From Bosea sp. F3-2 (GTDB lineage Bacteria; Pseudomonadota; Alphaproteobacteria; Rhizobiales; Beijerinckiaceae): a stretch of 64,000 bases of DNA. The notes under the pieces are model-generated. The model saw only the letters and a list, made by a program, of their open reading frames with translations, ran no database searches and was not told where the DNA came from. Each line of letters opens with the position of its first letter. Position 1 is the stretch's first letter. The position numbers were made by a program, and so were the translations under genes. Shown in pieces: positions 34,097-41,968 of the stretch. Where the stretch lies: the NCBI RefSeq assembly GCF_008253865.1, contig NZ_CP042331.1:5049501-5113500 (forward strand), read 5' to 3'.

Positions 34097-34572
34097 GCCG
34101 CAGCTCCCTTGAGGACAGCGAGCCCGGCGAAGACCCGACACTGGTAGCTCATGAAGGCGTTCAGTTCGCAAAGGCGCACGATGTCGGCCTCGGCGACGCC
34201 TGCCGCCTTCAACCCCTCGATATCCCCGGCGACGACCGCACGCGGCTCGGCGGCGACCTTGTCCATGAAGGCAATGACGGCCCGTTCCCGTGCGTCGCTG
34301 CCGGTTTGGGCCGGATCGCCAAGGTTGCGAAAAGCCGGCTCAGTAATCGATGCAAGATAGTGCTCGGCCAGATTCGCCAGGCCATTCAGGGCCGCGATGC
34401 GGGCTGCGATCGCGAGGCGCCATTGTGCGGGAAATGCACCGGCATCCCGGGGCTGGACGACGGCGGTTTCGGCCTGGCGGCTCAGTTCGATGATGTTCGC
34501 GCGCGCTCGCGCCGCAATCAGAGCCTCCGCATCGAGCCAGGGAGACGCCTCCGGGCTTGTAGGCTGAGTCAT
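34093..34572 (-). CDS. CMD-domain protein without CxxC (Avi_7170-type)
   Basis: A 159-residue all-helical protein of the carboxymuconolactone-decarboxylase fold. The catalytic CxxC is missing: the equivalent helix reads VRLCELNAFMSYQCRV near 130-146, with single cysteines. It likely pairs with the neighbouring CxxC-containing protein, as is typical for these two families. It is the first gene of the ten-gene minus-strand operon and lies 15 bases downstream of a palindromic operator. Its own chemistry is unknown. Confidence 0.8.
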   Translation of the reverse strand: MTQPTSPEASPWLDAEALIAARARANIIELSRQAETAVVQPRDAGAFPAQWRLAIAARIAALNGLANLAEHYLASITEPAFRNLGDPAQTGSDARERAVIAFMDKVAAEPRAVVAGDIEGLKAAGVAEADIVRLCELNAFMSYQCRVFAGLAVLKGAAA

Positions 34573-34587
34573 AGCAATTCCCTCTAT

Positions 34588-34610
34588 GCATCAACTTAGG
34601 GAGTTGATGC
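34588..34610. promoter_or_regulatory. Perfect palindromic operator GCATCAACT-N5-AGTTGATGC
   Basis: Nine-base arms around TAGGG, 15 bases upstream of the first operon gene. It contains LysR-type T-N11-A spacing, so the LysR encoded in this operon is the natural candidate binder. Its closeness to the start suggests repression or autoregulation. Confidence 0.55.
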
Positions 34611-34830
34611 TTGTAGCGAATGAAGCGTGCTGTTTGCGCCAAGTCAAGGATCGATCGCGGCCAGCTGATAAGCTGACCGGTTTTGCAGTCGCTGTTCGCG
34701 GGGCCGACGCTGCTCGACGTTTAGCGCGGCCGACCCATCGCCCTTGTCAATCGACAGCGACGCTGCTTCCTTAACCTGCTGCCGCCAGGGCCTTGCCCCG
34801 GCGGCTGGTGCCAAAAGGAGGATCGTTCCC

Positions 34831-35433
34831 ATGACGAAAGTCCTGGTTCTCTACTACTCCAGCTATGGACATATCGAGGCGATGGCGCAGGTGGTCGCCG
34901 AAGGCGTACGTGAAGCTGGCGCCGAAGCGGTCGTCAAACGCGTGCCGGAGCTTGTGCCGGAGGAGATTGCCCGCAAATCGGGGTTCAAGCTCGATCAGGC
35001 CGCACCAATCGCAACGGTCGACGAGCTCCCCGACTACGATGCGATCATCCTCGGCGTGCCGACCCGCTTCGGCAACATGCCGGCGCAAATGAAGAACTTC
35101 CTCGACCAGACTGGCAGCCTCTGGATGCAGGGCAAGCTTGTCGGCAAGGTCGGCAGCGTCTTCTCCTCGAGCGCGACGCAGCATGGCGGCCAGGAAAGCA
35201 CGATCCTCTCGACCCAGATCGTGCTGCTGCATCAGGGCATGGTCATCGTCGGCCTGCCCTACGCTTTTCAGGGCCAGATGACGATGGCGGAGATCAGCGG
35301 CGGCTCTCCTTACGGCGCCAGCACCATCGCCAGCGGCGACGGCTCGCGCCAGCCTTCCGAGAACGAGCTTGCCGGCGCGCGCTATCAGGGCCGTCATGTC
35401 GCGCAGATCGCAGGGAAGCTCGCGGCGCGCTGA
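34831..35433 (+). CDS. wrbA: NAD(P)H:quinone oxidoreductase, WrbA family
   Basis: A 200-residue flavodoxin-like enzyme. The ATG at 34831 has AAGGAGGATC upstream. Clear WrbA marks are VLVLYYSSYGHIEAMA at the start (FMN phosphate loop), GVPTRFGNMPAQMKNFLDQTG near 75-95, SSSATQHGGQES and the C-terminal LAGARYQGRHVA. It performs two-electron reduction of quinones, avoiding semiquinone formation. A GC hairpin (34781-34805) lies in its leader, 25 bases before the start, and a terminator-like hairpin follows the gene, so it looks monocistronic. It is divergent from the oxidative operon and may share its promoter region. Confidence 0.95.
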   Translation: MTKVLVLYYSSYGHIEAMAQVVAEGVREAGAEAVVKRVPELVPEEIARKSGFKLDQAAPIATVDELPDYDAIILGVPTRFGNMPAQMKNFLDQTGSLWMQGKLVGKVGSVFSSSATQHGGQESTILSTQIVLLHQGMVIVGLPYAFQGQMTMAEISGGSPYGASTIASGDGSRQPSENELAGARYQGRHVAQIAGKLAAR

Positions 35434-35442
35434 CGACCGGAA

Positions 35443-35469
35443 GGCAGGCTTACGAGCCCGCTTCTTTTT
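35443..35469 (+). terminator. Probable intrinsic terminator of wrbA
   Basis: A short stem GGCAGGCT/AGCCCGCT with one mismatch and a TACG loop, followed directly by TTCTTTTTG. It starts ten bases after the wrbA stop. Confidence 0.5.
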
Positions 35470-35594
35470 GTCTTGAATACTCTAAGCTGGTGCGTCTGGA
35501 GCGTATCGCTCTGCCATAATATTTATAGAAATGTGTTCTTGTTCCATGGTTTGAGGCGCCTAAGACCGATGCGCGTTTCGAAGCGGGAAAAATA

Positions 35595-38500
35595 ATGACC
35601 CACGTGAATTGGCTTTTTTCCTATATATGGAAGAACAGCTATCGAGAGCAGGTGGGTATTATATTAATAGTCGTTTTGTCTCTGCCATTTTACTATCTGT
35701 CTCTCGAATTGCCTAAATATATCATTTCAGATGCATTGCAGGGAAAAGCTTTTCCGAATGGAAGAGAATTTATAACAATAATATCTTTTAATTATGGCTT
35801 TAGATTGTTTGGTTCAGAAATAAAATTTGATGGTATTAATGTAGATCGTATTTCATATCTTTTTGTTCTATCGCTTTTATTCCTGATATTGATCATGATC
35901 AATGGGTGTTTCAAGTATATCATCAATATGAGAAAAGGGGCGCTAGGCGAAAGATTGCTGCAGCGCCTCCGTTTCGATCTGTTTTCGTCCTTGCTCCTGT
36001 CGACGCCGGAGCAGCGCCAGCGTCTGAAGCCTTCGGAGGCCGCCTCGATCATCAAGGATGAGGTCGAACCCATCGGGGGCTTCGTCGGAGATGCGTTCGT
36101 TCAGCCGGTTTTCCTGGGCGGCCAGGCCCTGACTGCACTCATCTTCATCCTGATACAGAATGCTCTGCTCGGCCTTGTCGCCGTCGCGATGATCTCCTCG
36201 CAGGTTCTGGTCATTCCGCGGTTGCGGCGAGAGCAGATCCGGCTTGGCAGGCAGCGCCAAATCGCCTCCCGCGCCTTGGCCGGCAAGATCGGAGAGGTGG
36301 TCGAGACGCTGGACGAGGTTTCCAATCACGGGACCGCCGCGCTCGAGCGCGGACAGGTCGCGCAAAGGCTCGAAACCCTGTTCGGCATTCGTTACCAGCT
36401 GTACGGACGGAAATTCGCCGTCAAAGCGCTCAACAATCTGATGGCGCAGATCACGCCGTTCTTGTTCTACACGATCGGCGGCTATGCCGCCCTGACCGGG
36501 AATCTCGGAATCGGCCAGCTTGTTGCGGTGATCGCGGCCTATCGCGATCTGCCCCCACCCGTGAAGGACCTCATCGACTGGGACCAACAGCGTCTGGATG
36601 TCGAAGCCAAGTTTCAGCAAGTTACGGAGCAGTTCGCTCTCACTGTTCCTTCCGCTCAAGTAGAGGCGGTCAGCAACCCATTCCCCGAGACCGGCGTGAT
36701 CGTCTTGCAGGGCCTCACCGCGGTCAGTGCAACCGGCGACCGAATGCTCGATCGGGTCTCCCTGACACTGCCGCTGAAGCAGCATGTCTGGCTGTCAGGA
36801 ATGGGAGAGGGTGCGGGTTGTGTCGCACGTATCCTCGGCGGACGACTGACGCCGAGCGGTGGTTCACTCAAGATCGGCGATGTCTCGCTCGACGCGATCT
36901 CTGATGCGGCGCGGGGGCGCTGTATCGCTTATGCGGGCAGCGAGCCGGCGATCTTCGATGGAACCCTGCGCGACAACATTGTCTACGGTCTGCGCGGCCA
37001 TGGTTCGCAGGCAGATCGCGATGTGGGGCCGACGAGCGAAGAGGCGGCTTTGGGAACAGCCGACGGCGAGCTACCGGCGGCTCAGCTGGCCGCCACGCTG
37101 CACATCGTAGGCCTTTCCGACGTCGTGTTCCGCTATGGCCTCGCAAGCAAACCCAACGCGGACGACGTTCCCGTCCTGATCGCCCGTATGGCGGAAATCC
37201 GGGCGCATATCCGCAAGGTGCTGGCCGCGCGAGGAGCGGAGGATGCCGTCGAGCCCTATGATGCGGCGCAGTACATCCACACCGCCACGATCGGCGAAAA
37301 CATCCTCTTCGGCGTCCCGAGTAATGCGGTGATCAGCGGAGCCGGGCTGGCCGAGCATGATCTGACGCGGGAGGTTTTGGGTTCGCTTGGCCTGAGCGAT
37401 GATCTCACGATGGTCGGCCAGCGCATTGCCGCGACCATGCTCGAGATCTTTTCCGACCTGACCCCTGACCACCTTCTTCTGGAAAACTTTTCCTTCATCC
37501 CGGCTGAGGAATTCCCCGCCTATCGCGAGCGCCTGGCGCGGGCGGAGGCCGGACAGATCGACGAGGCCGATCGGGCACGGTTCCTGGGGCTGTCGTTTCT
37601 CTATGTCGAGCCGCTGCATCGCCTCGGCCTTCTCGACGCGGAGATGGAACAGCGCATCCTGCTGGCGCGCCAGGCCTTTCGCGCACGCATTTCGCAGGAT
37701 GCCGCGCGGATCATCGATTTCTACGACTCCAATGAGTGGGGAGCCGTATCTGTCCGGGAGAACCTTCTGTTCGGGCGCGTGGCCCAGGCGAGCGCCGGTG
37801 TCCGTGAACGGGTCGACGAAGCCATTCGCGATGCCGTGACCGAGCTCGGCCTGGATCACGAGATTGCTCGGATCGGTCTTGCGCAGCCGGCCGGCTATGC
37901 CGGTCGTCTGCTGTTTCCAGCCGTCAAAACCCAGGTTGCGCTGGCACGCTGCCTGATCAAGCGCCCGTCGCTGCTGATCCTCGACAACGCCTTGAGCAGC
38001 TTGAGCCCGACGGAGGGCAAGGCAATCCTGCGGCGCCTTCGCCATGCGATGAAGGACAGAACTCTGATCGTCGTCGCGCGCGACTACGATAGCGACGTTC
38101 CCATGGATATCTCCATCGTCTTCGATGGTGCCAGGTTGCGCCCGACTCCCGGCCTGCAACCCGCCGCGGCCGGGGCTCCGATCGCGGAGGAAGGCAGTGA
38201 GCGTGACGATGTCGCTGCGCTGAGAGCCGTGCCGATCTTTGCCAATCTCGATCTTGCGCGCATCAAGCTGCTGGCCTTTACCAGCGAGCGAACCGTCTTC
38301 GCTGCCGGGGACCTGCTGTTCGAGCAGGGGGCGGAATCGGATGCAGCCTATGTCGTGATCGCGGGCGCGGCGGACGTCTTGATCGGCCCACAAGAAAGCG
38401 CTGTGCGCGTTTCCCGGATCGAAGCTCCTGCGATCGTCGGTGAAATGGGGGTGGTCACCGGGGAGGTGCGATCGGCGAGCATCCGTGCTACCAGCGAATT

Positions 38501-38654
38501 GACCGCATTGAAGCTCCGCAAGGAGGTGTTCATCGCCTTGATGGAAGAGTTCCCCGACATGATGCTCTCCGTCATGCGGCTGATGATCAAGCGGTTGCAA
38601 GATAATGTCGCGATTGTTTCCAGGCGCGAACTCGAAGGCCCGGCGCGTGACTGA
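35595..38654 (+). CDS. Degenerate ABC exporter-like protein with C-terminal cyclic-nucleotide-binding domain
   Basis: A 1019-residue membrane protein. Hydrophobic segments near 20-40, 88-110, 170-205 and 285-315 form an ABC-exporter-type membrane domain. The ATPase part is altered: Walker A reads GMGEGAGC (402-409) without the lysine, the signature region reads FPAVKTQVALARCL (774-787) instead of LSGGQ, and Walker B LLILDNA (793-799) has Asn for the catalytic Glu. Between them, three copies of an ABC-exporter-like motif appear: TLRDNIVYG, TIGENILFG and SVRENLLFG. A cNMP-binding domain occupies about 878-985 (GEMGVVTGEVRSASIRA). ATP hydrolysis is doubtful; a regulatory or scaffold role is possible. 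The first 115 codons are strikingly AT-rich. The gene overlaps the next one by eight bases. Confidence 0.8.
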   Translation: MTHVNWLFSYIWKNSYREQVGIILIVVLSLPFYYLSLELPKYIISDALQGKAFPNGREFITIISFNYGFRLFGSEIKFDGINVDRISYLFVLSLLFLILIMINGCFKYIINMRKGALGERLLQRLRFDLFSSLLLSTPEQRQRLKPSEAASIIKDEVEPIGGFVGDAFVQPVFLGGQALTALIFILIQNALLGLVAVAMISSQVLVIPRLRREQIRLGRQRQIASRALAGKIGEVVETLDEVSNHGTAALERGQVAQRLETLFGIRYQLYGRKFAVKALNNLMAQITPFLFYTIGGYAALTGNLGIGQLVAVIAAYRDLPPPVKDLIDWDQQRLDVEAKFQQVTEQFALTVPSAQVEAVSNPFPETGVIVLQGLTAVSATGDRMLDRVSLTLPLKQHVWLSGMGEGAGCVARILGGRLTPSGGSLKIGDVSLDAISDAARGRCIAYAGSEPAIFDGTLRDNIVYGLRGHGSQADRDVGPTSEEAALGTADGELPAAQLAATLHIVGLSDVVFRYGLASKPNADDVPVLIARMAEIRAHIRKVLAARGAEDAVEPYDAAQYIHTATIGENILFGVPSNAVISGAGLAEHDLTREVLGSLGLSDDLTMVGQRIAATMLEIFSDLTPDHLLLENFSFIPAEEFPAYRERLARAEAGQIDEADRARFLGLSFLYVEPLHRLGLLDAEMEQRILLARQAFRARISQDAARIIDFYDSNEWGAVSVRENLLFGRVAQASAGVRERVDEAIRDAVTELGLDHEIARIGLAQPAGYAGRLLFPAVKTQVALARCLIKRPSLLILDNALSSLSPTEGKAILRRLRHAMKDRTLIVVARDYDSDVPMDISIVFDGARLRPTPGLQPAAAGAPIAEEGSERDDVAALRAVPIFANLDLARIKLLAFTSERTVFAAGDLLFEQGAESDAAYVVIAGAADVLIGPQESAVRVSRIEAPAIVGEMGVVTGEVRSASIRATSELTALKLRKEVFIALMEEFPDMMLSVMRLMIKRLQDNVAIVSRRELEGPARD

Positions 38655-39498
38655 GACGGCGGGGTTGCTCGATTGCAGCTTCGGCATCCGGTTCTGGGGA
38701 ACGCGCGGATCGATCCCGGTTTCCGGCCGCTCCTATGACCGTTTCGGCGGCGATACGACGTGCTTCGAGATCCGGATCGCCGGTCGTCGTATCATCGTCG
38801 ATGCGGGGTCCGGGCTACGCCGGCTCGGGCAGGCGATGGCTGCGGCCCAAGAGCGTGATGCGACGCTTCTTTTCAGCCATCTGCATCTCGACCATGTCAT
38901 TGGCCTGACCGCCTTTGCGCCGCTCTGGCGCATGCGCGGCGAGATTGCGATGCACGTGCCGGCCTGCACGCCAGGGGGCGCCGAGGCGAAGCTGTCGGCC
39001 CTGTTCAGTGAACCGTTCTTCCCCGTCAGCTTCGCCCAGGCGCCCAGCCGGGTTCGCTTTTCGAGCTTCACGGCGGGAGACGATCCCGGCCTTTCGGGCA
39101 TCGACGTCGCGACGATCGCGTTACGGCATGATCCCTGTGCTGCCGGCTTTCGGTTCCGCCATGGCGGGCAGACACTGGTGATCCTGACGGATCATGAACA
39201 TGCCGCCGATGATCCGGACCCGGCGTTCATCGCCTTCTGCCAAGGCGCCGACCTTCTCGTATACGACGCGATGTGGGACGAAGCGGTCGACTACGAACCG
39301 CATCGCGGCTGGGGGCACTCGACCTGGCAGGCGGGACTGCGTTTGCTGGAAGCTGCCGGTGCGAGGCGCCTTGCCTGCGTTCACCATCCGCCCGAGCTAT
39401 CCGATGCGACGCTCGAACTGCGCGAGGCAGATCTGAAACGATGCCATTCACAGAGTTTCTTTGCGCGACAGGACGATGTCGTCGTGCTGGTGGCCTGA
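38647..39498 (+). CDS. Metallo-beta-lactamase-fold hydrolase (PhnP/cNMP-phosphodiesterase-like)
   Basis: 283 residues from the GTG at 38647-38649, eight bases after GAAGG and overlapping the ABC stop; an in-frame ATG at 38605 lies further back. It starts with FWGTRGSIPV and FGGDTTCFEI, the opening of the MBL phosphodiesterase branch that includes PhnP-like and tRNase Z-like proteins. The metal motif HLHLDH is at about 78-83, with later ligands in ILTDHEH, VYDAMWD and WGHSTW. It is a plausible phosphodiesterase. Coupling to a protein with a cyclic-nucleotide-binding domain suggests, but does not show, that it degrades or responds to the same nucleotide. Confidence 0.82.
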   Translation: MTETAGLLDCSFGIRFWGTRGSIPVSGRSYDRFGGDTTCFEIRIAGRRIIVDAGSGLRRLGQAMAAAQERDATLLFSHLHLDHVIGLTAFAPLWRMRGEIAMHVPACTPGGAEAKLSALFSEPFFPVSFAQAPSRVRFSSFTAGDDPGLSGIDVATIALRHDPCAAGFRFRHGGQTLVILTDHEHAADDPDPAFIAFCQGADLLVYDAMWDEAVDYEPHRGWGHSTWQAGLRLLEAAGARRLACVHHPPELSDATLELREADLKRCHSQSFFARQDDVVVLVA

Positions 39499-39609
39499 CG
39501 CCGTTGCCTTTCGAGCAAAACACGAATGGTCCTCAGCCCGATTGCAGCCGCTTCAGCTTGAGCGCCGGTCACTTCTCCGGAAGGCGTTGCGCTCGCGTCT
39601 CGTCGCTTG

Positions 39610-40668
39610 TCATCTATCGAGTCCCAGCAGTGAACGGTTGGTGGCGAGATCGATGCCGCTGGCCGCGAAATCATCGAAGGCCCGCGCGGCGACGTTGATG
39701 AGATGGCTGGCGATGAAGGGCGCGCCTTCCGCGGCGCCCTGTTCGGAATCCTTGATGCAGCACTCCCATTCCAGCACGGCCCAGCCGTTGAAGTCATATT
39801 GGGCTAGCTTCGAAAAGATCGCGCTGAAATCGACCTGACCATCACCAAGGGAGCGGAACCGCCCGGCGCGCTCGATCCAGGGCTGGAAGCCGGAGTAGAC
39901 GCCTTGGCGACCGCTCGGATTGAACTCCGCGTCCTTCACATGGAACATGCGGATGCGCTGGTGATAGATGTCGATGAACGACAGGTAATCGAGCTGCTGC
40001 AGCAGGAAATGGCTGGGGTCGTAGAGGATGTTGCAGCGCGGATGATTGCCGACCCGCTCAAGGAACATCTCAAAGGTGATGCCGTCATGCAGGTCCTCGC
40101 CGGGATGGATTTCGTAGCAGAGGTCTATGCCGGCTTCGTCGAATGCGTCGAGGATCGGACGCCAGCGCTTCGCCAGTTCGTCGAAGGCGGTCTCGACGAG
40201 ACCGGCCGGTCGCTGCGGCCAGGGGTAGATGAAGGGCCAGGCCAGCGCGCCGGAGAATGTCGCATGGGCTGACAGGCCGAGATTGCGGGAGGCCTGCGCC
40301 GCCAGCAGCAATTGCTGCACGGCCCATTCCTGGCGCGCCTTTGGATTACCGCGCACCTGCTGGGTGGCGAAGCCATCGAAGGCGAGGTCGTAGGCGGGGT
40401 GGACCGCGACGAGCTGGCCCTGAAGATGGGTCGAGAGTTCGGTCAGCGCGATGCCGGCCTCAGCGAGGATGCCTTTCACCTCGTCGCAATAGGTCGTGCT
40501 TTCGGCGGCGCGCGCGAGATCGAACAGCCGCGCATCCCAGCTCGGAATCTGGACGCCCTTGTAGCCATGTCCCGCTGCCCAGTGGGCGATGTCCGCCAGA
40601 TTGTTGAATGGCGCCGCGTCGCCCGCGAACTGGGCGAGGAAGATGGCCGGTCCCTTGATCGTCTTCAT
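39610..40668 (-). CDS. Sugar phosphate isomerase/epimerase-type TIM-barrel protein
   Basis: A 352-residue xylose-isomerase-like (AP endonuclease 2 family) TIM barrel. Metal-binding residues are visible in CYEIHPGEDLHDG, YDPSHFLLQ, MFHVKDAEF and VLEWECCIKD, each at the end of a strand as expected. The family isomerises or epimerises sugars, inosose or related polyols. It is the most downstream of three minus-strand genes behind the LacI operator, 144 bases after the acyl-CoA dehydrogenase stop, and may have its own start of transcription. The substrate is unknown. Confidence 0.88.
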   Translation of the reverse strand: MKTIKGPAIFLAQFAGDAAPFNNLADIAHWAAGHGYKGVQIPSWDARLFDLARAAESTTYCDEVKGILAEAGIALTELSTHLQGQLVAVHPAYDLAFDGFATQQVRGNPKARQEWAVQQLLLAAQASRNLGLSAHATFSGALAWPFIYPWPQRPAGLVETAFDELAKRWRPILDAFDEAGIDLCYEIHPGEDLHDGITFEMFLERVGNHPRCNILYDPSHFLLQQLDYLSFIDIYHQRIRMFHVKDAEFNPSGRQGVYSGFQPWIERAGRFRSLGDGQVDFSAIFSKLAQYDFNGWAVLEWECCIKDSEQGAAEGAPFIASHLINVAARAFDDFAASGIDLATNRSLLGLDR

Positions 40669-40812
40669 CCCTGTCCCCTTTCGAGTTGGCCGCGAATCCC
40701 TGAAGCAGCAGGATGCGCTTTCCTGCAGCCGAGCGCGATCGGCTGGAGATGTCGAGGGTGTTGTGTCGAAAACGAGCTGCCTGGCGCTTCGCAGGGAGCG
40801 ACCTTGGAGCCG

Positions 40813-41958
40813 CTAGGCTCCTTTGATCAGCTCCCGCGCGATGATGGTGCGCTGGATCTGGTTGGTGCCTTCGTAGATCTGGGTGATCTTGGCGTCGCGG
40901 TAGAGCCGCTCGACCTCGAAGCCGCGGATATAGCCTGAGCCGCCGAAGATCTGCACGGCGTTGGCGGTCTGCGCTACGGCCATGTCGCTGGCGAAGCACT
41001 TGGCCATGGAGGAGGCGGAGGTCGCCGGCTTGCCGTGGTCGATCAGCAGCGCGGCGCGCTCGACGAGGGCGCGGGCGGCGGCGATGTCCTTGGCCATGTC
41101 GGCCAGCATCCATTGCAGGCCCTGATTGTCGAGGATCGGCTTGCCGAACTGGCGCCGGTCGCGGGCATAGGCGAGGGCGGCCTCGAGACCGGCTTGCGCA
41201 ATGCCGACGGCCAGAGAGGCGATGCCGACGCGGCCCTTCTCCAGCACGCTCATCATGATGTGGAAGCCGCGGCCCTTGGGCCCGAGCAGCGCCTCGTGCG
41301 GCACGGTGACGCCATCGAAGGTCAGCGCGCCGACCTGGCTCGCGCGCTGGCCCATCTTGTGCTCCTTCGGCCCGCGCGAGACGCCCGGCGCGTGCAGGTC
41401 GACCAGGAAGATGCTCATGCCGCGATGGCCTGCGGCGGGATCGGTCGAGGCCAGCACGAAGCCGAGATCGGCGACCGGGGCGTTGTGGATCCAGAGCTTG
41501 CTGCCGTCGACGACGTAGCCTTCGGCGGTCTCGCGCGCGGTGGTGCGGACATTGGAGAGGTCGGAGCCCGCTTCGGCCTCGGTCAGGCAATAGGCAATGC
41601 GGGTCTTGGCCGTGAGGATGTCAGGCAGGCGCTTCAACTGCTCGGGCGTGCCGTAGCGCGTCAGCAGCGTGCCGATCAGCTCGACCAGCCCGCACTGGTC
41701 GGCGACGGAGGAATAGCCGCGCGACAGCTCCTCCATCACGATCGCATAGGCGAAGGTGTCGAGGCCGGCGCCGCCATGCTCCTCCGGCACCGTGATGCCG
41801 AAGAGGCCGAGCTCGCCCATCCGGCGATAGATATCGGCGGGGAAGGTCTCGTCGCGGTCGAGATCGGCGGCGGCGGGCTTGACGACATCCTCGGCGAAGC
41901 GACGGGCGGTGTCGCGGATCTGGTCGTAGATCTCGGCGTCGAGCAGGGGGGCGTGCAT
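40813..41958 (-). CDS. Acyl-CoA dehydrogenase
   Basis: A 381-residue flavoenzyme of full length. FAD/substrate signatures are YCLTEAEAGSD near 123-133, the DRRQFGKPI block around 265 and the catalytic glutamate in IYEGTNQIQRTI near the C-terminus. It introduces a trans double bond into an acyl-CoA. Lying ten bases after the DUF993 gene, it probably belongs to the LacI-controlled set, together with the CoA transferase and enoyl-CoA hydratase on the other side of the regulator. The acyl chain is likely short or branched, given this context. Confidence 0.92.
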   Translation of the reverse strand: MHAPLLDAEIYDQIRDTARRFAEDVVKPAAADLDRDETFPADIYRRMGELGLFGITVPEEHGGAGLDTFAYAIVMEELSRGYSSVADQCGLVELIGTLLTRYGTPEQLKRLPDILTAKTRIAYCLTEAEAGSDLSNVRTTARETAEGYVVDGSKLWIHNAPVADLGFVLASTDPAAGHRGMSIFLVDLHAPGVSRGPKEHKMGQRASQVGALTFDGVTVPHEALLGPKGRGFHIMMSVLEKGRVGIASLAVGIAQAGLEAALAYARDRRQFGKPILDNQGLQWMLADMAKDIAAARALVERAALLIDHGKPATSASSMAKCFASDMAVAQTANAVQIFGGSGYIRGFEVERLYRDAKITQIYEGTNQIQRTIIARELIKGA

Positions 41959-41968
41959 GGCTTGCTCC

